Positions 43,795-56,398 of a DNA stretch of 64,000 nt are shown here, one piece after another; position 1 is the stretch's first letter, and each line of letters begins with the position of its first letter. The stretch spans positions 124,001-188,000 of the forward strand of contig JAGPYM010000007.1 of assembly GCA_020736575.1 (NCBI GenBank). The letters are read 5' to 3'. This DNA is from Thelonectria olida (Eukaryota; Ascomycota; Sordariomycetes; Hypocreales; Nectriaceae). A model generated the notes under the pieces. It searched no databases, had not been told where the DNA came from, and was given only the letters and a program-made list of their open reading frames with translations. Position numbers and translations under genes: made by a program.

Positions 43795-45889
43795 CTACTC
43801 GAGGAATGTAAAGAGATGGGTATGCAAAACATTCATAGCCCGAGTAGAGTCTCTTGAATTTATAACACAAGAAATGTTGATCTCACTTGCACCTGCATCT
43901 CTGGGTTAGCATGGGCCACTTTCGAGAACAAACAGGCATAAAGGGGCTTACCTTGCGAAATCATCTCGAGGTTGACATTGTGCTCTCCCAGAGTAGAAAA
44001 CATGCGCCCGGCAATGCCAACCATGTTCTTCATCTCCGCGCCAACCAAGCTCAAAATTGCCATGTCTTTCAAAATGGTCACCTCGCCGCTCAGAGCCAAC
44101 TCCTTGGTAGCATTCTCAAAGTCATCAACTTCGTGGCTGTCGGAATGAATCGCCATCGAAACATGAACCTCGCTAGTGGAGATGAGATCAACCGAGATGG
44201 AGTACTTATCGAGAATGGAGAAGACTCGCGCAAAGAAGCCGTGAGAGATGGACCGCTTATTTGAGTGGACGTTGATGACACTGATGTGATCCTTAATCGT
44301 AACTGCCGTGGGTCTCTTTGGCTTTCTCCGGACGTCACCACCGAGAGGCGGCGACTGACGGTGCAATTGGTTGTTTGACGTCAAGACCGGATCAGGCACC
44401 ACAATAGTCCCGTTTCCGCGGGGATTCTTGACGTTTTTAATGCGGATTGGGATCGGTGGCTCCGAGTGAATCACCTGGTCCATGGTAAGGTGATGGATGA
44501 CCTCGGAACCGTAAAAGGTCAGCTCAGCGGCTTCTGAGGGCGTGATAGAGGACAACAGCCGGGCTGTGGGCACCTTGGACGGGTCAGCCGAGAAGATGCC
44601 GTCCACTTCCTTCCAGACCTGCAACTCTTCGGCCTTGATGCCAACGGCGCAGAGAGCGGCACAGAGGTCGGTATAACCGCGACCAATGTCGCCATCGATG
44701 AGGCTACCGGGAACATTGCCAAAGAAACCCGTCATCACGGGAATGCGACCCTCACAGGCGGCAATCTTGCGAGCAAAGGCATCCGCAGCGGTATGGTAGA
44801 AGTTTGAGTCGAGTGGAGCAGATACATCGTAGTGGAAAGAGTCACACAGGTCGACATACTCGGCATCCACACCCTACCATAAAGTCAGAAATAACATCTC
44901 AGATGTATTAAATGTGAGGGCTTACCGTATCCTTTAGCAAGGTGGTCATGAAGAGACAACTTAACTTTTCACCGAAGCTGATAACTCGGTCCTTGGAGCG
45001 AGAGTTGATCTCAAGGTTAAAACGCTTGGCAGCAACAATGTACTCGATCAGCTCTTGACACTCGTCTTTCGTCTTCTGAACTAGGGTCTCGCGCAGGACC
45101 GAATCCTGAACGAAAGTTTGAGCAGCGTGAACGTGATCATTTCGAATATCTTCGATCAGGCCTTTAGCCTGCTCCACCAATTCGCACTGTTCGTCCTCAT
45201 CGGCGCAAATAGCAGCATTGACGCCTCTTAGTTTGGTATACACTCCGAGCAATCTAGTATGGTCAAAGAACCGAGGAATTAGCTACCAATGAATATGACA
45301 TTGAACCTGCATAAAAATTACACAGAACACGGCATGAGAGCGGGGCCCAAGGAGCGAGTATTCGTACGTGGCAGAGGTGAGAGTGACGGCCAAGGACGAG
45401 AATGAGGGGGTAGAGGGGGCGTCTTTGCTGAGGGAAATACGGCAACAAAAGGTCGCGCAAGCGATTGAAGATATTCAGACGTACCGACTAGTAGTTCCCT
45501 CGGCCTTTTTGCCCGTGCTACGTGCTGAGCAAACAACGATGACTCGGTTTCGAGACAAACTGGCCCTATTGCGACAAAAAAACGCGGGGTTAGACTCCGA
45601 TTCCGTATGGCAATTGACGTATATTCTCTTTTTTTCCTCGTTGCAATGTCTTGAATCCAAGACTAGGGTGAGGTATCATTCATACCTGACAATATCACGC
45701 GCAATCTGTAAGTTGAGAAGCAGTCAGCATTAGATGTCTTCTTCTTTCTGTCGTATTCGCACGTGTTTCTTTACTTCTTGTCAGACGGGGAAGACAAACC
45801 TTGTCGGGAAACTTGCCCACGCTGGTGCCGCCAAATTTCTGGACGACCCAGCCGAGGTCGGAATGGTTGTTGTATGTGAGACTGCCCAT
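43795..45889 (-). CDS. HOM3: Aspartokinase
   Basis: Six exons: 45889..45800, 45705..45686 (20 nt), 45565..45485, 45253..44926, 44873..43952 and 43892..43795 (512 aa). The N-terminus is MGSLTYNNHSDLGWVVQKFGGTSVGKFPDK, with the aspartokinase motif KFGGTSVG. Further kinase-domain motifs are VCSARSTGKKAEGTTS, FGEKLSCLF, VMTGFFGNVPGSLIDGDIGR, and the C-terminal part LQVWKEVDGIFSADP and ELTFYGSEVIHHLTM. Two ACT regulatory domains follow from about residue 369 (ITVINVHSN-like segment, LVGAEMKNMVGIAGRMFSTL). Catalyses phosphorylation of aspartate, the first step to threonine, methionine and homoserine; fungal enzymes are inhibited by threonine through the ACT domains (family knowledge). The last exon encodes GASEINISCVINSRDS. 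A 231-nt intron is unusually long for this window. Confidence 0.93.
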
Positions 45890-47722
45890 GGTTGTAGATA
45901 TTGGCCAACTGCCCCGAAAAGAGGACAGAAAAGTGGTGAACAGAGAGCGAGAGAGTTGTCTTATGGCAGAGGAGATGTTTCGGTGCTTTGAGAAAGATAA
46001 CAACGACGAATGAGTAAGAAGGTGAGTAACGAGGTTTGGTTCTGGGTGGAGTTGCGGATGAGTAACAGGAAAAACCCAAGACGTCGGTGCAGTCCACTGT
46101 CGAAAATAGCCTAGTAGCAATCCGTAGCGCTAAGGCAAGTAAACCAATGCTTCCGTACAGTATGTGCAAGCCCAGTCCCGCTGTAGGCAGGTGGCGTCGT
46201 ATCAAGGGTCGTCTAGTTAAGAGCTGACTTTGTTGCTGAGGTGAGAAAGGTGAAGATGGGAACAAGTGACGAGCCGTTGAAGCCTTCTTTTCCTCGCGCC
46301 CTCAAGGTCACGTCTTCACAGCTTTTATGCTTCAAACTCCCTCTTCCAAGTCGACCACTTTGCAGGCAGGCAATGGTTCCCGAGTCAAGACGGAGCCTTA
46401 ACCTTGTTGTGCAGTCGCAGTGGTGGTACGGAGCGGGAACGGGTGAAAGGGAAGTTCCAGTCACAACCAAGACGCAGGGTCCGTGGATCCGGATCTGACC
46501 TTGGAAGGAGAGGCTTCAAACGAAGAGGTGCGTGATTAATGCAATTGGGTGGTAATTTGGAAATGACGGATGAATGGCAGGTGAAAAGATGTGAGTCTCT
46601 CTCGACAATGGAAATAGGTAATCGTTTTTAGCTTTGGCATGTGATGGCTGGGCTGAAGGATATAAACGAAGAAGAGAAGGAGAGACCTAAATACTGCTTC
46701 TTTCCCAGTTCATAATAAACTCGAGTACGAATACCTGCTTTATTATCTGGCCTTACTTAGGTACCTACCTCGCAGTCCCAATTACACCGAATTGGACACC
46801 GATAGGTCACCCTGATCCCAGCAGCATCTCCATAACTTTGAATGACTCGAAAGTAGCCATTTTTCTGCTTCCGTCTTCGGCTTCCAGTTTTTTTCCCTTG
46901 CCCCTCGTTGATCCCGGCTACTGCCCCTCCAACCCTCCAACCCGCCAACCTTCAATCCACCCGACCCTGAAGTCCTCAGTCCCTCTCAAGACTGACTGAC
47001 TTGCCGAGGACAAAGCAATGCCTCTAGAGAATGGGTCATCAGAATAAATACCATTCGGCTCCCCCACACCTATTTACTATCTCGCAGAAATGCTCAATCA
47101 CGTCACCGCTCGCATTCATTCTTATAGGCCCAAGCTGTCCATCCTCCCTCCACCTTCACCATCAGGTCATATCCTCATTCCCCCCACGACATCAATAGTC
47201 GGTCCGTCATCGTAACCTCGTCATCCAACCAAAGTCAATAACACGTAAAACAAGCAAATTCAAGCAAATAAAGAACCGAAATTGTGAATAAATGTCCTCT
47301 ATCCGTCCTAGCCTCCTTAGCCAACCAAAGCAGTCGTCAACTCGTTCATGAAAGCCAAAACACTAAAAGGTCATACAGTGGACTGCTGTCATCCGAATAT
47401 ATACAACGAAAGAAAGGAAACGCAAAAACAATCCCTTCTCCCGTTCGCGAGCTGCCAGTGCGTGTGACGCCTCTCCGCGTGTCTTTCGCCCCAAGATCAG
47501 AACCAAACCCAGAACCAGAACCACAATGCACAACAACATGCCTGCGAAGCCGTCTTGCTTCATTCTAATCATCCCTTCATCCCGTCGTCCCGCCCAGCCC
47601 TATTTATGCCCCCGGGTATCCCATGCCACGCTAAAAAAAAAATACTAGATATGCCAACCCAGAACGCCAGACCATGCATCTCTCCGCGTTTTGTTTGAGA
47701 CTTAACACAACAATTCATCCTA
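45890..47722. other. Intergenic region upstream of aspartokinase
   Basis: About 1.8 kb. It contains the aspartokinase promoter and, at the far end, the 3' UTR of the RFX gene. Two TGACTCG-type sequences (46381-46387 reversed, 46843-46849) resemble the Gcn4/CPC1 element TGASTCA. The open frames are short and without domains. Confidence 0.45.
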
Positions 47723-50278
47723 CTAGAGCTCTGTATCGGTCATCACGCTCTGGTCCTGGCCTTCGGGAAAGCCAAACTTTTCCATAGGAAAGTCATCCTC
47801 GGGTGTCCGGATGCCAATTCCACTATCGTCGTGGGAATCTCCTCCGCCCATCACCGTTGTGTTCTGACTCGTTTGGTTGACAGGAGGAAATGGGGCCCGT
47901 CCTGCCTGTCCGTCGGGTAGATTGCTGAGGTTGAGGTCGCCGCTGCGACTGCTTGTTGGTGCGTTCGTTTCTTGTGTTGCCACCTGCGGTTGTGTGCTTG
48001 CAGGTGCGACTGTGATCTGGGAGTTCTGCATTTTCATGAAGCCTCCTTGCATAGTCATAAACCATACCATCTCGTCAAGCCAAACCTTCGTCACCCACCA
48101 TGACCCGAAGCTTTTGCCCTGCGCCAAAGTCAGATCTCTCATGACGGATGTGCCAACCCTCTCCACGGCCCACACAATGTCCGCGTGTGAGGCGTAGGGG
48201 AATTTGGCGGGGAGCCCTCGCAGGAACTCAACCCATCGATCCAACACATTGGTCTCCGAAGCATTCGATTCATCATCTCCGCTCAGTTGCCGACTGCTGC
48301 GGTTCGCAACTTCAGAATAGATAGTCACGCATTCCAATTCCCATGGCACGGTGGTAGGGTTGATGAGGTTGCGCATCTCATCAATCAGAAGGGTAACGAG
48401 GTCGTCCATACCACGAGTGGGAACACTCTCTGCCACTCTTCGAAGGCGAACTATGGAAATCCAGTCCATATACATTTGATCTCGGTTGGCAGGGTTCGCC
48501 AACATGTTGGCGGCAGCATGGGCGGTAAGATTCACTCTTAGTGCACGGTCTAGAAGACCAGTGAAGAGCACTGCCGGCGTCTCCTTGGCGCGAATGACAT
48601 GGGGAGGTTGTCCCTGGAAAGACTCTCGAATGTGTGGGACGAGCTTCTCCGTGATGTTCTTCATCGTATCCATGACAGGCTTGGGAACAACTTGCAGGGT
48701 CAACCCGGACAAAATACTCATCATAAGCTGATACAGGATGAAATCGCATTGCTCGACCCAAGGGGCCAATGCTGGGTTTCCCAGCAGTTTTTGTACAGGC
48801 ATTGTCAAAGTCCCGAGGAATGAAGTATAGAGGTGGAAGAAGGTCTTTTCTCTGCAGTATCGGATGCATTCAAGTAGTGACGTACAATGCGATCGATACA
48901 AGGCGGACAATGATTTGGCGGCATCAGGGTCCGTTCCTTCTGGTAGGAATGGTTCGATGGCCGGGAGAGCAACTCCCTCACTGGTGTCGATGGCTTGGGT
49001 CCGGTAACGAGCTTCGTCGTCCTGTGTGGGAAAGGCGAGGTCCAGGACAGTCTTAGTGGAAGTAGGAAGTACAGTCTCGATGCGATGCAAGTGTGGGTGG
49101 TGGAATATGCTGTATGATCGGTTTCCATTGTGGCCAGAGACAAGGGCGCTCTTGACTTCGGCAACAGGCTGGGGAATAGGCTTGGAAGCTGGGGCTTGAT
49201 TTCCGCTGGGTCGTGCGGGAGCAGTGCTAAACCAGAAGACATTGATTAGTGTTGACCCTTCAGGCTGAACTCGTTCAGACTCACTTCACATCCTGGGAGA
49301 GTTTGATTGGTTCTGGTAGTGTTGGTGTAGGTTGTACTGAGGGAGCGCGAATATCCGCTTCGTCGTCGACGAGAGTGAAGTTGACATAGTGGTACTTAGA
49401 CTCGCCTCGAACACCGAGACGTCGAGTCTTGAGCCCAGGGAATAGGACACGAACTAGTTTACCGAAACTAGCGGGGTTGAGAACAGTTATTCTTTCGGTA
49501 GCACATCGCGAGGCATAGTTGGCGTAGACTCGACCACGAGGGACAGAGCCCTTGCCCTTGGAGCACACAGAATTGATCCTGTCGAGGTCAGCATGTCGCT
49601 ATTCGAGGAGACGCACTATACATACCAAAGCATAGCAAAGACTTGGCGTGTTCGCTCCGAGTTAGGTCCACGTTCATCGCCATGTAGCTCTTTGGCAACA
49701 TCCTGGAGGCTGCGACTTGAATTGGCCCTGAAGAGCTGGCGCATCTCGAGTTCGTTGTTAGCGCTAGATCGACCCTGGGGCTTTGACGGTCCAAGCTGGC
49801 CCATGAGAGCCTCGCCTTCGTTGGCGTTTTCCTGGTCGAACATCTGGGCGTCTCCTCCGGCGAAGCTCGCATTAGGTGAGAACTGCTCAACAGGGAGAGG
49901 GTGCCTGGCCATGGGATGTCTCTGCTGGTACTGCATAGAATGTTGTTGCATAGGCGCGCCCATGGAAGCGTCCATTGAAAATTCTTGGCCTGGGGCCTGC
50001 ATGTGGGATGCGGCCTGTAGTAGAATGTCCTCAGGGGACATTTGAGGTGTGCCGGTCATGTCCCTGTGAGCTTCATTATGAAGCCATGCATTCGGATTAT
50101 ACATGTCGGAGGTGTCGGCAAACCCAGACTGGTCGAGGTTGTGCTGGGGGTTGATGCTGTGAATGGAGGCTGTCGAAGCCCGCGAGACCGGCCGTGGTCT
50201 TCCTTTAACGACAGCACGGGAAGCCGCGGTATCCACTACGAAGCCATTGTTTGTGAGCTGCCATTCTTGGGGGACCAT
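47723..50278 (-). CDS. RFX1: RFX-type transcription factor
   Basis: Exons: 50278..49626, 49578..49285 and 49226..47723 (816 aa). The frame is open far upstream of 50278, but that part is nonsense; MVPQEWQLTNNGFVVD is the natural start. Residues 1-200 are Gln/Met/Pro-rich and disordered. The RFX DNA-binding winged helix spans about residues 205-295 across the first intron: MLWINSVC, GSVPRGRVYANYASRC, NPASFGKLVRVLFPGLKTRR, LGVRGESKYHYVNFTL. The GESKYHY residues are the DNA-contacting wing typical of the family. The long C-terminal helical region matches RFX extended dimerisation domains. Fungal RFX1/CPCR1/Crt1 proteins bind X-boxes and control cell division, DNA-damage response, conidiation or secondary metabolism (family knowledge). 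Acidic C-terminal tail. Confidence 0.93.
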
Positions 50279-52275
50279 GTTGAGAGGATCGTGGGCATGA
50301 AGGACCCGAGTGCGAAGGAGGGAGGAGGGAGGAGGAGGGCGGACTAACTCTGTCAAGTGGTGAGGGACGGAAGTTGTGGACTTAAGTTGTCTGGGACTCG
50401 AGTATTTGCGGATGTCAAATAACAAACATTGGCTGGAGTCGATGCGCCCACACAACAACAATGCAATGAACGGCCAAAAAAGGAGGCAAAAACGATAGTG
50501 ATGGCGAGCGTGTATATCGAGAGAGGGAGAAAAAAAAATAAGGTTCTTTGCAATAATGCCGAGCCCAGGCACTGTGACGTTCGGCTGGAGGTATGGCGCT
50601 GGTGGTGAGTGTCGTTCGGATGAAGCTGTTGTTGTGCTTGTTTACGTTGCGAGGCCAACGAGAAAGAGAAAAGCAAGGGCATTCGGTCAACAGCAGCGGG
50701 CAGTGGGGGGATGCCTTAGGTAAGCATGAGTCTGTCCAAATTAGCCGAAATTGGAAATTCCTTGCGGTGAGGAATGCGCGACTGTGAGTGGGCGGTTTGT
50801 TGTTGTGGCTGGCGGGGTTTTGTTTGTCTGGACCCCTTGCAGCGACTCCGCAAATCTGGCTTCCTTACTAGCAGGCTTTTGCGTGCATGTTCGCGTGTTG
50901 CAGTGCTCTGTGAAGCTCACCGTGGCTGGTGGTGGCTCGTAGGAGGTTTCCCGGCCGGCAGGCGTGATTTGGTTTTCTCTAGCAAGTGCGAAAGACGAAT
51001 ACACGCCCAGTGGAATTTTATCCCCCATCTTATCTTACAACTTATTCGCAGCCGAAACATGTTGCGCACTTATTTGCCTGGAGAGCCGCCAGGGAATTCT
51101 TGTACGAGTGTGCGAGGGTGAAATGGCAGATAGAAATGTTGTTCCCTTGCCTGGCCTCTGGGCTGCGGAAATTGATGCATCCACCTGACCCAATCTGACT
51201 CTGCTCGTATGGCTGCGAGACACACGATCACATTCACGACAGCCACGACTCAGGCGGCGAGGGCATGCGACTGTTGACAGATGACGATTGCGTTGGCTTA
51301 GGTCGGGTCTTGTGCTCCTCCTCTAAGGACTTGGCTGGCTTTACCTATGCCAATTCGGAGGGGTTGAAGTCAACACAGTTGCTATCGAGATAGCCGTAAT
51401 TCCAGGCATTCAGTGGCAACAGATATGGTATTCAGAAACAAATCGACGCTCGCACCCTGCCATGATTATTTTTGAATCAGCGAATCACCAACTCACCTAC
51501 CCCTTTCCTTTGCATCGTGGTTGAAATGTGCCTTGTCTGTGTCGGAGCTCCTACCCGGGACTTTCCCCAGCCAGAGAGCTGCAATGATGTAATGCTCGAA
51601 GTAGCCAACGCGATAGAAATACATGTGACGTAGGCGCTCAGTCCCTAGCTAATCCTAGTACTAGTCACCTTGACTGCTACCTGAACCCTTAACAGCTGCT
51701 GAGCTGTTCGTCTCATCTTCCACAGCTACGATGTACCTGAAGTGGATGGCTGGTGGTCCTGGTCAGTCGCCCGCAAACAGTGCATGCGCTTGCTAGTTAT
51801 CTCCTGGGACGGACGGCTGCAAACTCGCATGACGTGATGACCCCGTCTCAGAGCTGATTAAGGCGACCTGGACGCCCCAAGCTCCCAAAAGGCCCTGTCT
51901 GCTCTATTTCAGGTTTTGGCGCTTGCTTCCTTGTGCTCGGTGTCCTTTCCCCTAAAGCTTCGAATTTTTTTCCTTTCTCTTCCTCCTGGAGTCATCATCA
52001 GCTGCACCTTTGATTCCCTTCCCTTCCATACTCCGTCGTCACAAGCCACTGACGCCGCGTCAATTTTCTTCCCGCTTCCCAGATTTCGCTTCCTCCTGCT
52101 AGCTGCTAGCGCCGCGATAAAAGCTTCCTCTTTACCTCAGGCCTGGGCCTTTCCGCTTCCAACCAACTACGTACACTACTCTGCACAGTCCCTGTCGACT
52201 TAAACTGTACACAACACAACACAGACACACACACAATCTCAAATCAATTCTTGACAGCGCAATCTCACCGTCAAA
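50279..52275. other. Divergent intergenic region, RFX gene / YOP1
   Basis: About 2 kb. It contains the long RFX leader and the YOP1 promoter, whose last 350 nt are C/T-rich with CACAACACAACACAGACACAC just before the start region. The open frames are low-complexity. No gene recognised. Confidence 0.5.
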
Positions 52276-53007
52276 ATGTCCGCCCAAGATAAGGCTCAGC
52301 AGTACCTTTCGCAGCTCGATCGCGAGGTAAGTTTTCCAGCTCCTCAGGATGCGCTTTTCCCGGTCGCACTCCTACCTGAATAGCTTCCGTGGCTCGATGA
52401 CGCTGACTGCGATGCCTTCAATAGCTGTCCAAGTACCCCGCCCTGAACAACCTCGAGAGGACCGCCGGCGTACCTAAGGCCTACGCTGCCATTGGTGTTG
52501 GTGCTCTCTACTTCTTCCTCATCATCTTCAACCTCGGCGGCCAGCTCTTGACCAACTTTGCCGGTTTCGTCATCCCAGCTTACTACTCGCTGAGCGCTCT
52601 TTTTACTGCCAGCAAGGAGGATGACACTCAGTGGTTGACCGTACGTCTTATCCCCCAAGCCCTTCATGATTATGAACCGCATAACTAACTCTGACAGTAT
52701 TGGGTCGTCTTTGCTCTCTTCACTGTTGTCGAGAGCTTTATCCAGGTCGTTTACTGGTTCCCCTTCTACTTTGTCTTCAAGTTTGTTTTCCTCCTCTGGC
52801 TTTCTCTGCCTACCTTCCGGTATGTTTTCCCACCTAGCCAATGTGCGCGAACCATCGTTCTGCCGAGCAAAAACTGACCGAGCACCCAGTGGCGCCGAAA
52901 TCGTTTTCCGATCCTTCCTGTCCCCCACTCTCGGTCGATACTTCCAGGGCCCTTCAACTGCCTCTGGCCTTCGCGCCAAGGCTGATGGACTTGACAAGAC
53001 CGAGTAA
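52276..53007 (+). CDS. YOP1: Yop1/DP1 (TB2/HVA22) ER-shaping protein
   Basis: Exons: 52276..52326, 52425..52640, 52698..52819 and 52890..53007 (168 aa). All junctions are canonical and in phase. N-terminus MSAQDKAQQYLSQLDRELSK, then two hydrophobic hairpins: AYAAIGVGALYFFLIIFNLG with LLTNFAGFVIPAYYSLSALF, and YWVVFALFTVVESFIQVVYW with YFVFKFVFLLWLSL. The family signature IPAYYSLSAL..DDTQWLTYWVVF and the amphipathic C-terminal segment EIVFRSFLSPTLGRYF are present. Yop1 bends ER tubules together with reticulons and Sey1 (family knowledge). The start context TCAAAATGTC is good. Length is normal for filamentous fungi. Confidence 0.95.
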
Positions 53008-53994
53008 ACGGATCTCGCGGAAGGGCTTGGTCGCCAACTCTAGAATGTGCCAGCAATGCAGGCGCGCATCAATGGGCCAAGCAGGGAGATTCTCGGCTAC
53101 GACGAATACGGGAAAACGATCTATTTCCTAGGTATCTTACGGGCAGATTGCGAGGCGCCAGATAAGAGGGCCTCGTAGAAACGAACAGGTGGAAGAGGAG
53201 GGTTAACAACAATGACGGGTTGCTTTTCTGGCACGATCACGGAGTATGACGTTTATTGTAATGTATGCTGCTCTTTGTGCGCTGGGACTTTCGTTAGAAG
53301 GCTGCTGCTGGAAGCTTGATAACACGTTTCGCGATGTCTTTTTTGTGTCTCCGTCTCCACATGCTCTTGCCATTCACATGTTTTGCCAGGTAAGCTGCGC
53401 GAAAATTGATTAACTTGTAAAACTTGCCGAATGGCAGATTGCGATATCTTGACACCCTTCCACGTCATAGATGGTCCACTGCCTGATTGAGCACCTCTCC
53501 TCTTCCGTTTTGGGCGCTATCACGACTGGCGACGTAATGCCGGTAATCGTCCACTGCTGAGTGGGCAGCTTGGCCCCGAGCCGATCTCTATCGCTCCTAG
53601 CACTTACGTAGTTGCCACGGGTCTTTTTAAGCAGTTCCATAGTTCCCCTGGTTCTGCCCCAGGGCCAAGCCGAGCCAGGCTGACTTTTAGCCCCTTGGAG
53701 CGAACTGTGGCGGTGCGGCCTCCAGAGCTGCTGCGCCTCACCTAGTACAGGGTCCAGCTTGGCGCATTGATCGTTTGAGATGGTCGTCAGCAGTGCTTCG
53801 TCCTATCAAGCTGCTTTTCCGAATTCTCTCTTCCCCTGTTGAATTCAAGACTGTAATCTCACGATGCTGATGAGACATCGGTGAAAATACCAGCGTCTAG
53901 TCTAGGCCTCTTGAGCGCCTCTCCTCTCCCCCGATACGAGATCGCCGATTCGAATTCCAAAGGCGATTGCCCCCCCTGAGGGCATGCATTCGTC
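53008..53994. other. Intergenic region, YOP1 / MID1
   Basis: The YOP1 3' UTR followed by the MID1 promoter. The last stretch before the ATG has a C run (53971-53976). No other gene seen. Confidence 0.55.
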
Positions 53995-55911
53995 ATGCAA
54001 CTCAGTCCTCTTCAGTCACGGCTTGCAGCGTCGTTAGGAGCGTCCCTCTTTATATTCGCGCTATATTTGATCCTCTTTACGCCGAACTTTGCGTCAGCTA
54101 CGGAATTGCCGATAAACCATGTCGTTCATGTCGACTCGTCCCTCGATGAATCTGGCCCGCTCGATATTTCATACGAACCCGATTTCGCCGCCTTTGATCG
54201 CAGTTTAATCGGACGAGCACCATCTGGCGTGACCCCAATCCGTAACAATGAATTTAAAAACTTCAACGCGGATCCTGGGTCCATTGTCTGTTACATGGTC
54301 GAAAAGAGCACTATCTTCAGCCGCGATACAGTAATAACCCGGAGTCCTGCTGATAACGGCGACGACGACGAAAGCGAAGAATCGAACGAGAAAACAAAAA
54401 CAAAAACAATATACATTTCCGCAAACACCTGTTTGCAACCCGGCTTGAAGAAGAAGGGGAGCGACCCAATACCACAGCTTAGACTCTACGTCTCGACTTC
54501 GAGTGATGTTACATGCCCCAGTACTGCCGCAGAATTAGCCAAGATGAAACTGGTTGAGTTTGATCACGGTGCCGTCATGTACAGTCTTAACACGACAGGA
54601 AACGTCTACTTTGGCATCTCGGCCCCGAACATCACAGCAAACTACACAGATACTTACAACTTCGAGATTGCTATGTCATTGGACGAATACTACCACCAAT
54701 ACAACCCTGGAAACGACACAGAGCTCTGGTGGATGGACAGTGATTCGAATTCCGCCGTCCTTTGGAGCAGCAATCTCACGGATAGCGAGACCGAGTCTCA
54801 AACCATTCTGCGCCGGCAACAGCTCCCGTACGATATTTTCATCCAAAACTACGAATCCGACTCCATCACTGGCCTCCAATACTCATACTGTGGTTTGAAA
54901 CAGAGGGCAGAGCTTTGGGGAACTACCGATAAATCTGCTGGCAAAGGGAGCGACATGATCAACATGGGTTTTACTACACGCGGCTTAGGCGGGTTTGCCA
55001 AGCAGCAGTTTTACTTGGAAGGATTAAATTCGAGCTCGTATTATTCTGGTATCCTGGTGCAGACAAAAAATACGACGAACAGCACCTCGTCAAAGCACAA
55101 GCGGGCAACCAGTGTCGGAGGCGGAGGTATCGTCTTTCGAGCCACCAACTTCAATACCACGGGTGGTAAGTTTTCATTTGGCGCTTATTGCTTGTAGGAC
55201 ACGGCCTAATTATACTGGATAGGAACGAACTGCAAAGTGGTGACTGATCTCGAATTTTGCAACGAGACCCAATATGCAGTGCCTGGAAACGACAAAAAGT
55301 ACAACAACACGCAACTCGCCAAAGTCTACGACGACTACGCCAAATCCCTGTACGAAAACTTTGAAAAGGTAATAATGCAGATTCCTTGTCAAGCGCCTTC
55401 CCAGTCTCGGTACTCCCTCGCTCGTGACTGCGACGACTGCAGGACAGCTTACAAGCGATGGCTGTGCACCGTCGTCATGCCGCGCTGCGAGGACTTTGCG
55501 AGTAACTCTACCACGGGTATCTACCGCAACGTTAACCAGGCGTTCCCCAATGGCACTTTTCTTCCCCGGTCCCGGCGCGACGAGCTTGGGAGAACACCTG
55601 GCTTCAACGCGTCACGCAACTCTTTCATCGACACGACAATCAAGCCCGGACCGTACAAGGAACTGCTCCCTTGTGAGGACCTTTGCTACGATGTCGTTCA
55701 ATCTTGCCCCGCCGCCATGAGCTTGAGCTGCCCACAACCCAACAACCCCAGCTTCAACTACAGCTACGGCCGGCGCAACACGAAGCCTGGTGGCGACGTC
55801 ACATGCAACTATCCCGGCGAGGCCCGGACGCAGAGCAACCTGGCAACAGAAATCGTACCGAGTGCGCTGATGCTAGGCGCCTTGCCGCTGATGATATGGT
55901 TGGGCGTGTGA
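53995..55911 (+). CDS. MID1: Stretch-activated calcium channel component Mid1
   Basis: Exons: 53995..55165 and 55223..55911 (619 aa); a 57-nt intron (GTAAGT..GGATAG) keeps the frame at GGTNC. A hydrophobic N-terminal segment (LGASLFIFALYLILF) acts as signal or anchor. Many Asn-x-Ser/Thr sites follow (e.g. NTTGNVYFG, NITANYTDTY), consistent with an extracellular glycoprotein. The C-terminal third holds the conserved Cys-rich region: CKVVTDLEFC, CDDCRTAYKRWLCTVVMPRC and CEDLCYDVVQSCPAAMSLSC. It ends in a hydrophobic tail (VPSALMLGALPLMIWLGV), possibly a GPI signal or membrane helix. Mid1 works with Cch1 in plasma-membrane calcium uptake (family knowledge). An acidic EESNEKTKTKT insert lies near residue 125. 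Confidence 0.93.
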
Positions 55912-56398
55912 GTTGACATATCGATTTGAATATTAAGCGTGGGTTATTGTTTTCAGGGCTTGCGTGGTCCTCACGGGTTCTGATATAGGCGTTTCGCATT
56001 GAGTTATCAAGCCGGCGTTTGGGGGACACGACCTATGGATGGAGTGGACGTTTCAATATGAGAAGGGATTTTGCTGCACCCTGGAATGGCTGTAGACATT
56101 CGGCATATTTAGTCATGATATCGTGAGAGCGACTGGCCACTGTTCATATTGTGCCTAAGAGCGCGTTGAATAGACAAAAAACCTGATACGGGCATGCTTA
56201 TGTGGTACGTACGAAAGGATGAGAGATCATTAGTTCCATGTTGTTATACATCGATTAACATCCGGCTCACCTGCCGGAGTAATGTATGATACAGTTTGCC
56301 CACAGTCGCATAGCATGCTAATCTTCCTCTTCCAACGGTATCGTTTTTGTTCTTCAGCCCTCCCTTTAAATTTCATCCCGTCCTCGCCTAAAGTCCCG
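55912..56398. other. Convergent intergenic region
   Basis: 487 nt between the MID1 stop and the small mitochondrial gene's stop. AT-rich. No gene seen. Confidence 0.55.

Noticed and set aside
50279..50572. Upstream extension of the RFX gene
   Set aside because: Hydrophobic and cysteine-rich nonsense unlike RFX proteins; MVPQEWQLTNNG is the natural start.
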